Source: Kluyvera ascorbata_C (GTDB taxonomy: Bacteria > Pseudomonadota > Gammaproteobacteria > Enterobacterales > Enterobacteriaceae). Taken from it: a stretch of 64,000 bases of DNA. The notes beneath the pieces were generated by a model, which was given only the letters and a program-made list of their open reading frames with translations, did not search any database and was not told the origin of the DNA. The stretch is from assembly GCF_044197065.1 (NCBI RefSeq), contig NZ_JBIQOI010000005.1:231299-295298 (forward strand), written 5' to 3'. The first letter of the stretch is position 1, and each line of letters begins with the position of its first letter. The translations under genes and the position numbers were made by a program. This document shows positions 1 through 10,931 of this stretch, one piece after another.

Positions 1-1
1 C

Positions 2-907
2 CTGGTGCGCAAAGGGTTTGAAGCGCTCGACTTTGTGGTGGTGCAGGACATCTTTATGACCAAGACCGCCGAGCAGGCGGACGTGCTGCTGCCTGCCACC
101 TCATGGGGCGAACACGGCGGCGTCTTCACCTGCGCCGACCGCGGCTTCCAGCGCTTCGAAAAAGCCATCGAACCTACCTATAACGTGAAGCGCGACTGGG
201 AAATTATCAGCCTGCTGGCAAACGAAATGGGTTACCCGATGCACTACGACGATAACCAGCAAATCTGGGACGAAATGCGCGAGCTGTGCCCGCTGTTCTA
301 TGGCGTAACCTACGAAAAAATGGGCGAGATGGGACACGTGCAGTGGCCATGCCCGACGCTCGAACATCCGGGGACGCCGTATCTGTACGAAGGCAATCAG
401 TTCGCCACGCCTGACGGTAAAGGCCACCTGTTCGCGGCTCCATGGCGTGCGCCAGCCGAAACGCCGGACGCCGACTTCCCGCTGGTGCTCTGCACCGTAC
501 GCGAGGTCGGGCACTACTCCTGCCGTTCGATGACCGGCAACTGCGCGGCGCTGCAATCGCTCGCCGATGAGCCAGGCTTTGTGCAGATGAACCCGCAGGA
601 TGCCAACCTGCTTGGCGTGCATGATAAGCAGCTGGTGTGGGTCTCCTCGCGTCGCGGCAAGGTGATTAGCCGCGCCTGCGTGAGCGAACGCATCAACCAC
701 GGCAGCGTTTATATGACCTACCAATGGTGGATTGGCGCCTGCAACGAACTGACCCAGGACAACCTCGACCCTATCTCGAAAACGCCGGAAACCAAGTACT
801 GCGCGGTGAAAATCGAGGCGATTGAGGATCAGAACTGGGCCGAAATCTACGCGCAGGACAGCTATCAGTCGATGAAAACGCGCCTGAACGCGGCGCTCAA
901 CGGGTAA
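2..907 (+). CDS. fdhF: Formate dehydrogenase H, C-terminal part (partial at window edge)
   Basis: The reading frame enters from the left edge, so only about the last 300 residues of a roughly 715-residue molybdopterin oxidoreductase are present. The sequence matches the C-terminal part of E. coli FdhF closely from memory (for example [17 protein letters not shown] and [14 protein letters not shown]) and covers the end of the catalytic domain plus the molybdopterin-dinucleotide binding domain. FdhF oxidises formate and feeds electrons to the formate hydrogenlyase complex on the cytoplasmic side of the membrane. The selenocysteine or cysteine active site lies outside the window. hypF follows only four bases after the stop, which suggests co-transcription with hydrogenase maturation. 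Confidence 0.9.
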   Translation: MVRKGFEALDFVVVQDIFMTKTAEQADVLLPATSWGEHGGVFTCADRGFQRFEKAIEPTYNVKRDWEIISLLANEMGYPMHYDDNQQIWDEMRELCPLFYGVTYEKMGEMGHVQWPCPTLEHPGTPYLYEGNQFATPDGKGHLFAAPWRAPAETPDADFPLVLCTVREVGHYSCRSMTGNCAALQSLADEPGFVQMNPQDANLLGVHDKQLVWVSSRRGKVISRACVSERINHGSVYMTYQWWIGACNELTQDNLDPISKTPETKYCAVKIEAIEDQNWAEIYAQDSYQSMKTRLNAALNG

Positions 908-911
908 TCAG

Positions 912-3137
912 ATGAACGCAAACGGCGTGCAGATCCGCATCTGCGGAAAAGTACAGGGGGTGGGCTTCCGCCCCTTCGTCTGGCAACTGGCACAGCAGCG
1001 CGGCTGCCTTGGCGATGTCTGTAACGACAGCGCAGGCGTACTGCTGCGCCTGTACGGTGACGAAGCGGACTTTATTGCCGCGCTGTATCAGTACTGCCCG
1101 CCGCTTGCGCGCATTGATAGTACCCACGTCGAGCCGTTTGAGTGGCCGACGCTGCCGACCGATTTTACTATTCGCCAGAGCGGCGCCGGGGCGATGAGCA
1201 CCCAGATTGTCCCGGATGCGGCAACCTGCCCGGCCTGCCTGGCGGAAATGAACGACCCGCAGGAGCGGCGCTACCGTTATCCGTTCATCAACTGCACCCA
1301 CTGTGGGCCGCGCTTTACCATTATTCACGCCATGCCCTATGACCGTCCGCTGACGGTGATGGCGGCGTTTCCGCTCTGCACGTCGTGCGAGGCGGAGTAC
1401 CGCAACCCTTACGACCGTCGTTTCCACGCTCAGCCGGTGGCCTGTGCGGAATGCGGGCCGTGGCTGATGTGGCAAAGCCACGATCAACGCGCGGAAAAAG
1501 AGGCAGCGCTTGCCGCCGCTATCGCCATGATTGAAGCCGGTGGCATCGTGGCGGTGAAGGGCATTGGTGGCTTCCACCTGGCCTGCGATGCGGGAAATTC
1601 TGCGGCGGTGGCGACGCTTCGTGCGCGCAAACATCGCCCGGCAAAACCGCTGGCGGTGATGGTGGCGAACGCCGACGCGCTGTCGATTGATGCGCGCTCG
1701 CTGCTGAAAGCCCCCGCCGCACCGATTGTGCTGGTGGATAAACATCTGGTCTCTGGGCTCAGCCCGGAGATCGCGCCGGATCTCGCGGAAGTCGGCGTAA
1801 TGCTGCCTGCCAACCCGCTCCAGCATCTGCTGATGCAGGCGCTGGCGCGCCCGCTAGTGATGACCTCCGGCAACCTGAGCGGTAAACCCCCGGCGTTGAC
1901 CAACGGTGATGCGCTGACCGATCTGGCCGATATCGCTGACGGCTTCCTGCTGCACAACCGCGATATCGTGCAGCGCATGGACGATTCAGTGGTGCGCCAG
2001 AGCGGCGAAATGCTGCGCCGTTCGCGCGGCTACGTGCCGGATGCGCTAACCCTGCCACCGGGCTTTCGCGATGTGCCGCCGATGCTCTGTCTCGGCGCGG
2101 ATATGAAAAATACCTTCTGCCTGGTGCGCGGCGACCGGGCGGTACTCAGCCAGCACTTTGGCGACCTGACCGATGACGGCGTGGAAACCCAGTGGCGTCA
2201 GGCGCTGGCGCTGATGCAGTCTATTTATGACTTTACACCACAGGCGGTAGTCGTGGATTACCACGCAGCTTATCGTTCGTCGCAGTGGGCTGCGGAACTG
2301 GCGCTGCCGCTGCATCAGGTGCTGCATCATCATGCCCACATTGCCGCCTGCCTTGCCGAACATGACTGGCCGCTTGACGGCGGTGACGTGATTGCGATGG
2401 CGCTCGACGGTATTGGCATGGGTGAGCACGGCGCGCTGTGGGGCGGCGAGTGTCTGCGCGTGAGCTACCGCGGGTGCGAACATCTTGGCGGCCTGCCCGC
2501 CGTGGCGCTGCCGGGCGGTGACCTGGCGGCGCGTCAGCCGTGGCGCAACCTGCTGGCGCACTGCCTGGCGTTCGTGCCCGGCTGGGAAGCGTTTGAGCAA
2601 ACGCAGACCGTGCAGCAGCAGAACTGGCCGCTGCTGGCGCAGGCGATTCAGCGCGGGCTCAACAGCCCGGTGGCGTCCTCCTGTGGTCGCCTGTTTGACG
2701 CGGTGGCCTGTGCGGTGGGCTGCGCGCCGCTGGCGCTGAGCTATGAAGGCGAGGCGGCCTGTCGGCTGGAAGCGCTGGCGGCAGGCTGTGCGAGCGTGAG
2801 CCATCCCGTGACGATGCCGGTTGTTGATAATCAACTGGATCTCGCCACCTTCTGGCCGACGTGGCTTGGCTGGCAGGCGACCCCGGCGCAAAAAGCGTGG
2901 GCGTTTCACGACGCCCTGGCGCAGGGCATTGCCGTTTTAATGCGTCAGCACGCAGAGCGTTTGTCGCTTGCCACCCTGGCTTTCGGCGGCGGCGTGCTGC
3001 ACAACGCGCTGCTGCGCAGCCGTCTTACGCACTATTTACACGATTTCACTTTGCTCTTTCCGAAGCGTTTACCCGCGGGGGATGGGGCAATTTCATACGG
3101 GCAGTCTGTGATTGCTGCAGCTCGCCATCTGGTTTAA
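912..3137 (+). CDS. hypF: Carbamoyltransferase HypF, [NiFe]-hydrogenase maturation
   Basis: 741 residues, the normal length for HypF. It makes the thiocarbamate on HypE from carbamoyl phosphate and ATP, the precursor of the CN ligands of the [NiFe] active site. Visible domains: N-terminal acylphosphatase-like (about 1-90, [13 protein letters not shown]), two zinc-finger motifs of CX2CX18CX2C type (about 105-190), a YrdC-like domain (about 200-380), and a Kae1-like C-terminal domain with the metal motif [13 protein letters not shown] and FGGGVLHN. Translation starts four bases after the upstream fdhF stop. A nickel/cobalt permease gene follows 10 bases downstream. Confidence 0.97.
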   Translation: MNANGVQIRICGKVQGVGFRPFVWQLAQQRGCLGDVCNDSAGVLLRLYGDEADFIAALYQYCPPLARIDSTHVEPFEWPTLPTDFTIRQSGAGAMSTQIVPDAATCPACLAEMNDPQERRYRYPFINCTHCGPRFTIIHAMPYDRPLTVMAAFPLCTSCEAEYRNPYDRRFHAQPVACAECGPWLMWQSHDQRAEKEAALAAAIAMIEAGGIVAVKGIGGFHLACDAGNSAAVATLRARKHRPAKPLAVMVANADALSIDARSLLKAPAAPIVLVDKHLVSGLSPEIAPDLAEVGVMLPANPLQHLLMQALARPLVMTSGNLSGKPPALTNGDALTDLADIADGFLLHNRDIVQRMDDSVVRQSGEMLRRSRGYVPDALTLPPGFRDVPPMLCLGADMKNTFCLVRGDRAVLSQHFGDLTDDGVETQWRQALALMQSIYDFTPQAVVVDYHAAYRSSQWAAELALPLHQVLHHHAHIAACLAEHDWPLDGGDVIAMALDGIGMGEHGALWGGECLRVSYRGCEHLGGLPAVALPGGDLAARQPWRNLLAHCLAFVPGWEAFEQTQTVQQQNWPLLAQAIQRGLNSPVASSCGRLFDAVACAVGCAPLALSYEGEAACRLEALAAGCASVSHPVTMPVVDNQLDLATFWPTWLGWQATPAQKAWAFHDALAQGIAVLMRQHAERLSLATLAFGGGVLHNALLRSRLTHYLHDFTLLFPKRLPAGDGAISYGQSVIAAARHLV

Positions 3138-3147
3138 GGAGTTACTC

Positions 3148-4164
3148 ATGTTGTGGAATGTTCTTCGTCAACAGCCGCGCGCAACGTTGCTGGTTCTGGT
3201 TCTCGTGTTGGCGAATTTACTGGCCTGGGGTTGGGCATGGCAGTCATTTGGTCATAACGGCGCGTTGATGGCCGCCAGTCTGCTGGCGTGGGGCTACGGC
3301 CTGCGTCACGCGGTGGATGCCGACCACATTGCGGCGATTGATAACGTCACCCGTAAAATGATGCAGCAGGGCAAGCGCCCGTTCGGCGTCGGTGCCTGGT
3401 TCTCACTCGGTCACTCCTCCATCGTGGTGCTGGCGTCGGTAGCGATTGCCGCTACGGCGACCGCGTTCCAGCACAAGATGAGCTGGTTCCACGACACCGG
3501 CAGCATCATTGGCACCACCGTGTCAGCGGTGTTCCTGCTGGCGATGGCGCTGGTCAACCTGATTATTCTGCGCGGCGTATGGCGCAGTTTCCAGGCGCTG
3601 AAAAAGGGTGAGTCAGTCTCAGCCGAGCTGCCGGTGACTGGCGGCATGATGAGCGCGCTGTTTAGCCGTACTTTCCGTCTGATCGGCAAGAGCTGGCATA
3701 TGTACCTGGTGGGCTTCTTGTTCGGCCTTGGTTTTGATACCGCCACTGAAATTGGCGTGCTGGGCATTTCTGCCGCCAGCGCATCCAGCGGGATGTCGAT
3801 GTGGTCGATTATGGTCTTCCCGGCGCTGTTCGCGAGCGGTATGGCGCTGGTCGATACGCTGGATAATATTCTGATGGTGGGCGCGTACGGTTGGGCCTTC
3901 AATAAGCCGCAGCGTAAGCTTTACTACAACATGACCATTACCGGTGCCTCCGTGGTGGTGGCGCTGTTTATCGGTGGGCTGGAAGCGCTGGGGCTGATTA
4001 TCGATAAGTTCGACCTGACCGGCGGCATCTGGAGCGGTGTGTCGATGCTGAGCGACAACCTCGGCAACGCGGGCTTTGTGGTGATTGGCCTGTTCGCGCT
4101 GTGCTGGCTGGTGTCGATGGTGAACTACCGCTGGCGTAACTATGACGCGCTGGTGGTGCGGTAG
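3148..4164 (+). CDS. Nickel/cobalt permease, NiCoT (HoxN/NixA) family
   Basis: 338 residues with about eight hydrophobic segments. The family signature in the second membrane helix is present (RHAVDADHIAAIDN), which contains the H-X4-DH metal motif. The start at 3148 is chosen because AAGGAG lies seven bases upstream; a longer frame opening at 3112 overlaps hypF and adds an unlikely N-terminus. NiCoT proteins import Ni2+ or Co2+ with high affinity through the inner membrane. The position directly after fdhF and hypF suggests nickel supply to hydrogenases, an inference from context; cobalt specificity cannot be excluded. Confidence 0.9.
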   Translation: MLWNVLRQQPRATLLVLVLVLANLLAWGWAWQSFGHNGALMAASLLAWGYGLRHAVDADHIAAIDNVTRKMMQQGKRPFGVGAWFSLGHSSIVVLASVAIAATATAFQHKMSWFHDTGSIIGTTVSAVFLLAMALVNLIILRGVWRSFQALKKGESVSAELPVTGGMMSALFSRTFRLIGKSWHMYLVGFLFGLGFDTATEIGVLGISAASASSGMSMWSIMVFPALFASGMALVDTLDNILMVGAYGWAFNKPQRKLYYNMTITGASVVVALFIGGLEALGLIIDKFDLTGGIWSGVSMLSDNLGNAGFVVIGLFALCWLVSMVNYRWRNYDALVVR

Positions 4165-4275
4165 GCCTGATAAGCGTAGCGCCATCAGGCGGAATGGAGC
4201 AGGTTGCCGGATGGCGGCGTTGCCTTATCCGGCCTACATACAGCCTGTAGCCCGGCCAAGCGCAGCGCCGCCGGG
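4165..4275. repeat. REP/BIME-type palindromic repeat cluster
   Basis: Contains enterobacterial REP signatures (GCCGGATGGCGGC, CTTATCCGGCCTACA) and degenerate inverted copies around GTAGCCCGGCCAAGCGCAGC. It lies between the convergent NiCoT permease and norW genes, a usual REP location. Confidence 0.8.
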
Positions 4276-4290
4276 GAAGCTCCGGGCGCA

Positions 4291-4321
4291 AAAACAAAAA
4301 AAGCCCCGGGGCAGCGGGGCT
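4291..4321 (-). terminator. Intrinsic terminator of norVW
   Basis: Stem AGCCCCG/CGGGGCT around a short GC-rich loop. On the minus strand it is followed by seven T residues and a second T run, so it terminates leftward transcription out of norVW. Confidence 0.8.
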
Positions 4322-4387
4322 AAAATCAGACATGAGCGCTTCCTTGCGCTTGAGGTTAAGTCATACAGTGAACAGCGCGTTGACGTC

Positions 4388-5521
4388 TTAACTCGCGAGC
4401 GATTTCAGCAAACCAAAGGCCTCTTTCATTCGTTCCTCGCTGACCACGAACGCCCGCAGCTGCTGGCCTTCGTCGTAGCCTTGCGCCAGCATACCGTCGG
4501 CGCGGGTTTCAATCTTCCAGTTCAAATCTTGACGGCGGGTTTCACCGGCCAGATGCAGCGGCAGATCCGGGGTTTTCACCTTCACCAGCATGTTTGGCAA
4601 TTTCAGCTCGCCGGACTGGCCGAGAATGTTTTTCGCCAGGCACATCGCGCTCATCAAAATCGGCTGCAGGAACGGTAGCACGGTGCCGTTGATCTCCGCA
4701 CAGTCGCCCAGCGCATAGATATCCGGGTGGCTGGTGCGCAGGGTGCTGTCGACCTTCACGCCGTGGTTAATCTCGAGACCCGCCATGCGCGCCAGCGCGG
4801 TTTCCGGGCGCAGGCCGGTGGCGGCCACGACCGCATCAACCTCGACGTGGCGGTCGCGGTCAAAGGTGGCGCGAATGCCGGTGGCGGTCTGCTCCAGCGA
4901 CTGCAGCTGAGATTTCAGCAGCAGATGAATGCCCATATCGGTCAGACGATGCTGCAGACGGCTGCTCACTTCCGGCGGCATCAGCGAGGCCAATACGCTG
5001 GCGGAGTTATCCACCACGGTGACCGCTTTACCGGCGCGGCTAAAGTCCATCGCCAGTTCGCTGCCAATCAAACCGCCGCCGATAATCAGCACGCGTCGGG
5101 CATCGCGCAGCGTACTCTGCGCGGCACCGAACTCCTGCTGGCTGTTGAGGGTCAGCATCAGCGCTTTGCCCGGTACTGGCGGCACGATGGTTGACGCGCC
5201 CGTTGCCAGCACCAGCTTGTCGTACTGCCACTCATGGTTCTGGCTTTTCACCACATGCGCGTTGGCGTCGATGCCGGTTACCCAGGTCTGCGGGAACAGG
5301 TTCAGGTTGTACTGCTCGGCGAACTCGCCTGCGGTTTGCAGGGTGAGGTCGGCGGCGGTTTGCCCCCGGCTCACCACGTGGCTTAAGTCCGGTTTGTTGT
5401 ACTCGTCGATACTGTCGGCGGCGATGAGCGTCAGTTTGACGCCCGCGTCGAGCTTACGAATATTCTTCACCAGCTGACGGGCGGCGAAGCCCGAGCCGAT
5501 GATCACGATGCCATGATTCAT
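4388..5521 (-). CDS. norW: NADH:flavorubredoxin reductase NorW
   Basis: 377 residues, FAD-dependent pyridine nucleotide-disulphide oxidoreductase fold. It passes electrons from NADH to the rubredoxin domain of flavorubredoxin during anaerobic nitric oxide reduction in the cytoplasm. Visible: N-terminal FAD-binding GxGxxA motif ([17 protein letters not shown]), NADH-binding motif [14 protein letters not shown] near residue 145, and a C-terminal [10 protein letters not shown] flavin motif. Its start codon overlaps the norV stop by four bases (ATGA), so the two are translationally coupled in one operon. Confidence 0.97.
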   Translation of the reverse strand: MNHGIVIIGSGFAARQLVKNIRKLDAGVKLTLIAADSIDEYNKPDLSHVVSRGQTAADLTLQTAGEFAEQYNLNLFPQTWVTGIDANAHVVKSQNHEWQYDKLVLATGASTIVPPVPGKALMLTLNSQQEFGAAQSTLRDARRVLIIGGGLIGSELAMDFSRAGKAVTVVDNSASVLASLMPPEVSSRLQHRLTDMGIHLLLKSQLQSLEQTATGIRATFDRDRHVEVDAVVAATGLRPETALARMAGLEINHGVKVDSTLRTSHPDIYALGDCAEINGTVLPFLQPILMSAMCLAKNILGQSGELKLPNMLVKVKTPDLPLHLAGETRRQDLNWKIETRADGMLAQGYDEGQQLRAFVVSEERMKEAFGLLKSLAS

Positions 5522-6966
5522 TTTGCCTCCGTCGCCATCACGTCAAAGACATCTTTCCCTAATGAACATTCCGGGCACAGGAAGTTATCCGGGACTTCGC
5601 TCCACGGCGTACCTGGCTGAACGTCCTGATTAGGCTCACCTTTCGCCGGGTCGTAAACCCACTGGCACACGCTGCACTGCATGCTTGGGCCGAGGTCGGC
5701 GGCGGCAGCAGCGGCACAGGCACAGGCGTCTTTCGCGGCGTCTGGTTTTGCCGTGGCTTCTGGCAGCGGAGCCAGCGCCCACTGACGGGCAATTTCACGG
5801 CCGTGCTGACGGCAGATTTCCAGCGCGTCGATATCCGGGCGCCATTTCGCCTTCAGGCTCAGGGACATTTCAAAGCCCGCATCCTGCAAACGGGTAGACA
5901 GACGGTCAACTGCGCCGCCGCTCCAGCCGTGAGAACCAAAGGCGCTGGCGCGTTTGTTACGGAAGCGCAGGCCAGTCATCTCTTCCACCAGGCCGGCAAT
6001 TTTCGGCATCATCACGTTGTTCATGGTTGAAGTCCCCACCAGCACGCCTTTAGAACGGAAGACGTTGGTCAGAATTTCGTTTTTATCGCTGCGGGCGACG
6101 TTGAAGATTTTCACCGCCACGTTCGGGTCAACTTCGTTGATCCCCTGGGCAATCGCATCCGCCATCATGCGGGTGTTGTTGGACATGGTGTCGTAGAAGA
6201 TGGTGATACGGTCTTCCTGATAGTCCGCTGCCCATTTCAGGTACAGCTCAACAATCTGAGTTGGGTTTTCACGCCATACCACACCGTGGGAGGTGGCAAT
6301 CATATCAACCGGCAGGTTGAAGCCGAGGATTTCGGTGATTTTCGGCGTCACCAGACGGCTGAACGGGGTCAGGATGTTGGCGTAGTAGCGTTGGCACTGT
6401 TCGAACAGTTCGGTCTGGTCAACTTCGTCGTTGAACAGGCGTTCGTCACAGTAGTGCTGGCCGAAGGCATCGTTACTGAACAGCACCGCATCACCGGTCA
6501 TGTAGGTCATCATGCTGTCGGGCCAGTGCAGCATCGGGGTTTCAACGAAGATCAGCTGTTTGCCGTTACCGATGTCCAGGCTGTCGCCGGTTTTCACCAC
6601 GTGGAAGTTCCACTCTGGGTGATGGTGGTGACCGTTGATGGAGTCAATGGCGTTAGCGGTGCAGTAGATTGGGGTGTCCGGGATCTGCGACATCAGCTCG
6701 GTCAGCGCACCGGCGTGGTCTTCTTCGGCGTGGTTAATGATGATGTAGTCGATGTCGGCGAGGTCGATTTCGCCGCGCAGGTTCTGCACGAATTCACGGC
6801 TGAATTTATGGTCGACGGTATCAATCAGGACGTTTTTCTCTTCACGGATAAGGTAGCTGTTGTAGCTGCTGCCGCGCAGCGTTTTGTATTCGGTACCGTG
6901 GAAATCACGCACTTCCCAATCACGTTGACCAACCCAATGAATGTTATTTTTAACCAGAATAGACAT
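5518..6966 (-). CDS. norV: Anaerobic nitric oxide reductase flavorubredoxin NorV
   Basis: 482 residues, full length. Domain order: metallo-beta-lactamase-like diiron domain (1-250, ligand motif HAEEDHAG), flavodoxin-like FMN domain (about 254-393), and C-terminal rubredoxin domain (about 425-478) with the two iron-binding pairs CSVC and CPEC. It reduces NO to N2O under anaerobic conditions. The RBS GAGG sits six bases before the ATG. Expression is expected to depend on sigma-54 and NorR, supported by the promoter and three enhancer sites in the divergent intergenic region. Confidence 0.98.
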   Translation of the reverse strand: MSILVKNNIHWVGQRDWEVRDFHGTEYKTLRGSSYNSYLIREEKNVLIDTVDHKFSREFVQNLRGEIDLADIDYIIINHAEEDHAGALTELMSQIPDTPIYCTANAIDSINGHHHHPEWNFHVVKTGDSLDIGNGKQLIFVETPMLHWPDSMMTYMTGDAVLFSNDAFGQHYCDERLFNDEVDQTELFEQCQRYYANILTPFSRLVTPKITEILGFNLPVDMIATSHGVVWRENPTQIVELYLKWAADYQEDRITIFYDTMSNNTRMMADAIAQGINEVDPNVAVKIFNVARSDKNEILTNVFRSKGVLVGTSTMNNVMMPKIAGLVEEMTGLRFRNKRASAFGSHGWSGGAVDRLSTRLQDAGFEMSLSLKAKWRPDIDALEICRQHGREIARQWALAPLPEATAKPDAAKDACACAAAAAADLGPSMQCSVCQWVYDPAKGEPNQDVQPGTPWSEVPDNFLCPECSLGKDVFDVMATEAK

Positions 6967-7014
6967 AGCAACCTCAATTAATTCAGCGTTTTTTCAAAAA
7001 AGATGTATTGCTAA

Positions 7015-7032
7015 TTGCAGGTTGCGTGCCAA
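7015..7032 (-). promoter_or_regulatory. Sigma-54 (-24/-12) promoter of norVW
   Basis: The minus strand reads TTGGCACGCAACCTGCAA, with GG and GC elements separated by ten bases as in sigma-54 promoters. It lies about 50 bases upstream of norV. Confidence 0.88.
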
Positions 7033-7086
7033 CTTTTTAATTTATTGATTTTATTGAATTAATTAATTTATACCTCTTTATCGTTA

Positions 7087-7142
7087 GTCAAAATGACTAT
7101 GCTTGATATTGTCAATATGACATCATGTATTGTCAAAATGAC
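7087..7142. promoter_or_regulatory. Three NorR enhancer sites
   Basis: Three copies of the GT-N7-AC type NorR site lie at 7087-7097 (GTCAAAATGAC), 7111-7121 (GTCAATATGAC) and 7132-7142 (GTCAAAATGAC), spaced 24 and 21 bases. They sit upstream of the sigma-54 promoter of norV and just before the norR start. Three sites is the arrangement described for E. coli norVW. Confidence 0.88.
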
Positions 7143-7157
7143 TGTAAGGGGTACGCC

Positions 7158-8681
7158 ATGAGCTTTTCCGTTGATGTGCTGGCGGGCATTGCTATCGAAC
7201 TTCAGCGCGGCGTCGGCCATCAGGACCGATTCCAGCGTCTGATTACCACGCTGCGCCAGGTGCTGGAGTGCGATGCCTCGGCGCTGCTGCGCTACGACGC
7301 CCGGCAGTTTATTCCGCTGGCGATTGATGGGTTGGCGAAAGATGTGCTCGGCAGGCGATTTACCCTCGAAGGGCACCCGCGCCTGGAGGCGATTGCCCGC
7401 GCGGGCGACGTGGTGCGTTTTCCGGCGGATAGCGATTTGCCCGACCCGTACGATGGTCTGATCCCCGGTCAGGAGAGCCTGAAGGTCCACGCCTGTATCG
7501 GGTTGCCGCTATTCGCCGGGCAGAATCTGATTGGCGCGCTGACCCTCGACGGTATGTCGCCGGATCAGTTCGATGTGTTCAGCGACGAAGAGCTACGGCT
7601 GATTGCCGCGCTGGCAGCCGGAGCGCTCAACAACGCCCTGCTGATTGAGCAGCTTGAAAGCCAGAATATGCTGCCGGGCGCACCGACCGACTTTGAGCAG
7701 GTGAAAGAGACGCAGATGATTGGCCTGTCGCCGGGCATGATGCAGCTCAAAAAAGAGATAGAGATTGTCGCCGCCTCTGACCTGAATGTGCTGATAAGCG
7801 GTGAAACCGGCACCGGGAAAGAGCTGGTGGCAAAAGCGATTCATGAGGGCTCGCCGCGCGCGGTCAGCCCGCTGGTTTATCTGAACTGCGCCGCGTTGCC
7901 GGAGAGCGTCGCCGAGAGTGAGCTTTTTGGTCACGTCAAAGGGGCGTTTACCGGGGCTATCAGCAACCGCAGCGGCAAGTTTGAAATGGCCGACAACGGC
8001 ACGCTGTTCTTAGATGAAATTGGCGAGCTGTCGCTGGCGCTACAGGCCAAGCTGCTGCGCGTATTGCAGTATGGCGATATTCAGCGCGTCGGCGATGACC
8101 GCAGCCTACGCGTCGATGTGCGCGTGCTGGCTGCTACCAACCGCGATCTGCGCGAAGAGGTGGTTGCCGGTAATTTCCGCGCCGACCTGTTCCATCGCCT
8201 GAGCGTGTTCCCGCTTTTCGTGCCGCCGCTGCGCGAGCGGGGTGACGACGTGGTGCTGCTGGCGGGTTACTTCTGCGAGCAGTGTCGGCTGCGGCTTGGA
8301 TTGTCGCGAGTGGTATTAAGCAGCGGCGCGCGGGCGCATCTGCAAAGCTACGGCTGGCCGGGTAACGTGCGCGAGCTTGAGCACGCGGTACACCGTGCGG
8401 TGGTGCTGGCGCGGGCAACCACGCGCAGCAACGGCGAGGTGGTGCTGGAGGCGCAGCACTTTGCGTTCCAGGAAAGTACACCGACGGCGGCGGTTGCTGA
8501 AGTTGCGTCCCCGTTGGCAACGGTTAATAACCTGCGCGACGCCACCGAGCATTTTCAGCGGCAGATGATTCGCCAGGCACTGGAGACGCATCAACATAAC
8601 TGGGCGGCAAGCGCCCGGGCGCTGGAGACAGACGTCGCCAACCTGCACCGGCTGGCGAAGCGTCTGGGGCTGAAGGATTAA
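7158..8681 (+). CDS. norR: NO-responsive sigma-54 activator NorR
   Basis: 507 residues. Domains: N-terminal GAF domain that senses NO through a non-haem iron (about 1-170), AAA+ domain with Walker A GETGTGKE and the sigma-54 contact loop GAFTGA (about 190-430), and C-terminal Fis-type helix-turn-helix ([20 protein letters not shown]). The start at 7158 ([10 protein letters not shown]) matches the E. coli protein and has AAGGGG upstream; an earlier in-frame ATG at 7125 would run through the NorR sites and is not preferred. Divergent from norVW. The stop overlaps the end of convergent gutQ by three bases. Confidence 0.97.
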   Translation: MSFSVDVLAGIAIELQRGVGHQDRFQRLITTLRQVLECDASALLRYDARQFIPLAIDGLAKDVLGRRFTLEGHPRLEAIARAGDVVRFPADSDLPDPYDGLIPGQESLKVHACIGLPLFAGQNLIGALTLDGMSPDQFDVFSDEELRLIAALAAGALNNALLIEQLESQNMLPGAPTDFEQVKETQMIGLSPGMMQLKKEIEIVAASDLNVLISGETGTGKELVAKAIHEGSPRAVSPLVYLNCAALPESVAESELFGHVKGAFTGAISNRSGKFEMADNGTLFLDEIGELSLALQAKLLRVLQYGDIQRVGDDRSLRVDVRVLAATNRDLREEVVAGNFRADLFHRLSVFPLFVPPLRERGDDVVLLAGYFCEQCRLRLGLSRVVLSSGARAHLQSYGWPGNVRELEHAVHRAVVLARATTRSNGEVVLEAQHFAFQESTPTAAVAEVASPLATVNNLRDATEHFQRQMIRQALETHQHNWAASARALETDVANLHRLAKRLGLKD

Positions 8682-9643
8682 AGGATCCCGGCCTGGTAGA
8701 AGTTTTGCAGGTTAATCGCGCCGACCAATCGGTGGTTGTCATCCACCACCGGGGCGGCGCTGATTTTCTGCTTCATCAGCTGTTCTTTGGCGTCGATCGC
8801 CCGCGCCTGGTCGTGCAGGGTCACGCCGCCTTTGGTCATTGCATCGTTAACACAATCGGCCAGCGAACCGCCGCTCACCAGCCAACGGCGCAGGTCGCCG
8901 TCAGTGAAGACACCCTGAACCTGTGATTGTTCGTTACAGACCGCGACCATCCCCATGCCGGTACGGCTGAGTTCGAGCATGGCGTCCATTACGCTGGCGT
9001 GAACGGTAACCTGCGGGACATCATCCTCGTGACGCATCAGGTGGTGAACGCGGTTGAGCAGGCGAGCGCCCAGCGCACCGGCCGGGTGGGAGCGGGCAAA
9101 ATCTTCTTCGTTAAAGCCGCGCGCCTGCATCACGGCAATCGCCAGCGCGTCGCCCATCATCAACGTGTTGACGGTGCTGGAGGTTGGCGCCAGGTGCATC
9201 GGACAGGCTTCACGTTCAACGGCAATATCGAGCACGGCATCGGCCGCCTGCGCCAGCGCGGAGTTGGCTTTGCCGGTCATCGCCAGCAGCACCACGGATT
9301 TCTCTTTCAGACGCGGAATGATGTAGTCGAGCTCTTTGGCGCTGCCGGAGTAGGAGATAAACAGCATGACATCGCGGCTTTCTACCATCCCCAGATCGCC
9401 GTGCAGCGCTTCCGCTGGATGAACAAAGAATGCAGGGGTGCCGGTGCTGGCGAAGGTGGCGGCGAGTTTTTTGCCGATATGGCCGGATTTACCCATCCCG
9501 GAAACAATCAGTTTGCCTTTACAGTTCAGGATGGCGTTGGCTGCCTGAACAAAGGTCTCGTCAAGACGGTCGGGTAGACGGCTGGCTTCCTGCAGTTCCA
9601 GTAACAGGGCCTTGCGCCCGGCTTCTAACAAAAAATCACTCAT
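8678..9643 (-). CDS. gutQ: D-arabinose 5-phosphate isomerase GutQ
   Basis: 321 residues, KpsF/GutQ/KdsD family. It interconverts D-ribulose 5-phosphate and D-arabinose 5-phosphate. An N-terminal SIS sugar-isomerase domain (about 30-170, [25 protein letters not shown]) is followed by two CBS domains (about 200-321). It is the last gene of the srl operon, overlapping srlR by eight bases, as in E. coli. It ends against norR with overlapping stops and no visible terminator between them. Confidence 0.96.
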   Translation of the reverse strand: MSDFLLEAGRKALLLELQEASRLPDRLDETFVQAANAILNCKGKLIVSGMGKSGHIGKKLAATFASTGTPAFFVHPAEALHGDLGMVESRDVMLFISYSGSAKELDYIIPRLKEKSVVLLAMTGKANSALAQAADAVLDIAVEREACPMHLAPTSSTVNTLMMGDALAIAVMQARGFNEEDFARSHPAGALGARLLNRVHHLMRHEDDVPQVTVHASVMDAMLELSRTGMGMVAVCNEQSQVQGVFTDGDLRRWLVSGGSLADCVNDAMTKGGVTLHDQARAIDAKEQLMKQKISAAPVVDDNHRLVGAINLQNFYQAGIL

Positions 9644-10409
9644 TGCTCTCTCCGGTTATGATTACTTCAATCCCTTTATCTTCCAGCGCCTGACGAAACG
9701 CCGGGTCGATTCCCGCGTCGGTAATCAGCTTATCGACGCTTTCCAGACTGCACACCACGTTAGGGCTTTTGCGTCCGAATTTTGACGAGTCCGCCATCAG
9801 AATCACTTCGCGTGCGGCGTTGCACATCGCTTTACTGACGGTATAGACCTCGTTAAAGGTGGTCACGCCGGCGTTCAGATCGATGCCGTCAGTGCCCATA
9901 AAGAGTTTATCAAAGCTGAAATGCTCAAAGGCATTTTCCGCTAATTGCCCGTGGAACGAGGCTGATTTTTTGCGGAAGGTGCCACCCGGCATCAGGATAG
10001 TCTGCTCATTGTCCAGTTCCGACAGCGCGTTAACGATATGCAGGCTGTTGGTCATGACGGTGATGTTGCGAAAGCGGGCGAGCATGGGGACCATCTGTAG
10101 CACGGTACTGCCTGCGTCCAGAATGATGGAGTCACCGTCGTGAATTAAGGTGATAGCCGCCTGTGCGATACGCTCTTTTTGGTGGGTATTGATGAGCGTT
10201 TTGTGATCGATAGGCGGATCGGTCTCATCCTTGTTTAACACCACGCCGCCGTAAGTTCGAATCACGGTTCCTGCATTTTCCAGAATGACCAGATCCTTGC
10301 GAATGGTGGTACCCGTGGTGTCAAAGTACTGGGCCAACTCTTCAACCGAGCATTTACCCTGTTTTTGCAGGTGCTCAAGAATAGCGGCCTGACGCTGACG
10401 AGGTTTCAT
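9636..10409 (-). CDS. srlR: Glucitol operon repressor SrlR (DeoR family)
   Basis: 257 residues, nearly identical in pattern to E. coli SrlR (GutR). N-terminal DeoR helix-turn-helix (about 1-57, [20 protein letters not shown]) and C-terminal sugar-phosphate sensor domain with the family motif [13 protein letters not shown]. It represses the srl operon in the absence of glucitol. The start at 10409 is chosen by alignment with the E. coli N-terminus [11 protein letters not shown]; a longer frame to 10466 has no support. A near-perfect palindrome lies upstream at 10434-10455. Confidence 0.96.
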   Translation of the reverse strand: MKPRQRQAAILEHLQKQGKCSVEELAQYFDTTGTTIRKDLVILENAGTVIRTYGGVVLNKDETDPPIDHKTLINTHQKERIAQAAITLIHDGDSIILDAGSTVLQMVPMLARFRNITVMTNSLHIVNALSELDNEQTILMPGGTFRKKSASFHGQLAENAFEHFSFDKLFMGTDGIDLNAGVTTFNEVYTVSKAMCNAAREVILMADSSKFGRKSPNVVCSLESVDKLITDAGIDPAFRQALEDKGIEVIITGESNE

Positions 10410-10433
10410 AGGCGTGATTACCCTGACATAAAT

Positions 10434-10455
10434 TTGCGAAATGATAATTTCGCAA
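10434..10455. promoter_or_regulatory. Palindrome upstream of srlR, candidate operator
   Basis: TTGCGAAAT-GATA-ATTTCGCAA is a perfect 9-4-9 inverted repeat between gutM and srlR. A related TCGCAAA element occurs in the srlA promoter region. SrlR autoregulation is an inference. Confidence 0.5.
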
Positions 10456-10477
10456 GCTATTAGCATTCACAACGAAA

Positions 10478-10837
10478 TTACCCATGTTTCAGTTTAAGCG
10501 CCAATGATAGTGCATTCTGCGAGAGGGGATCATGGGGAAAGATCACATCGGGCTGTAATTCATCACGATGTTTTCCTTTTACCCCGTCAATTTCACCCGG
10601 TTTAGCGAACACGGTCACTCCTTTCATAAACAGCGTATCGACGACGTAAAGATGTTCATCCAGCGCGACAGCGACCACGACGCGCGGCTTAAAGCGCCCG
10701 CCGGAGCGCCCGACGCCAACTCGACCCAGCTGGCAGAGTTTGTCGAACGCCCGGTTGAAACGGTGGATTTGCCAGCCACCCAGCGCAAGCTGAGCGCACC
10801 AGGCGATAACGGCGACGGTGATCAGGGCTGAAACCAT
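10478..10837 (-). CDS. gutM: Glucitol operon activator GutM
   Basis: 119 residues, the family length. Begins with one hydrophobic segment (VSALITVAVIAWCAQLALGG) followed by a basic cytosolic part (RFKPRVVVAVALDEH). In E. coli GutM activates srl transcription together with the repressor SrlR, although it lacks a classical DNA-binding domain. AGGAG lies eight bases before the ATG. A REP element separates it from srlD upstream. Confidence 0.93.
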   Translation of the reverse strand: MVSALITVAVIAWCAQLALGGWQIHRFNRAFDKLCQLGRVGVGRSGGRFKPRVVVAVALDEHLYVVDTLFMKGVTVFAKPGEIDGVKGKHRDELQPDVIFPHDPLSQNALSLALKLKHG

Positions 10838-10852
10838 GTTGTGCTCCTGGGT

Positions 10853-10925
10853 TGCCGGATGGCGGCTTCGCCTTATCCGGCCTACATAGAACCTGTAGGC
10901 CCGGTAAGCGTAGCGCCACCGGGCA
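10853..10925. repeat. REP element inside the srl operon
   Basis: GCCGGATGGCGGCTTCGCC and CTTATCCGGCCTACA followed by an inverted partner (TGTAGGCCCGGTAAGCGTAG) form a BIME-like pair in the 94-base gap between srlD and gutM. Such elements can stabilise upstream mRNA or attenuate downstream expression. Confidence 0.8.
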
Positions 10926-10931
10926 AAACGT

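Noticed and set aside
2046..2909. 287-codon frame opposite hypF
   Set aside because: Shadow of the GC-rich hypF coding strand; no start context and no recognisable domain.
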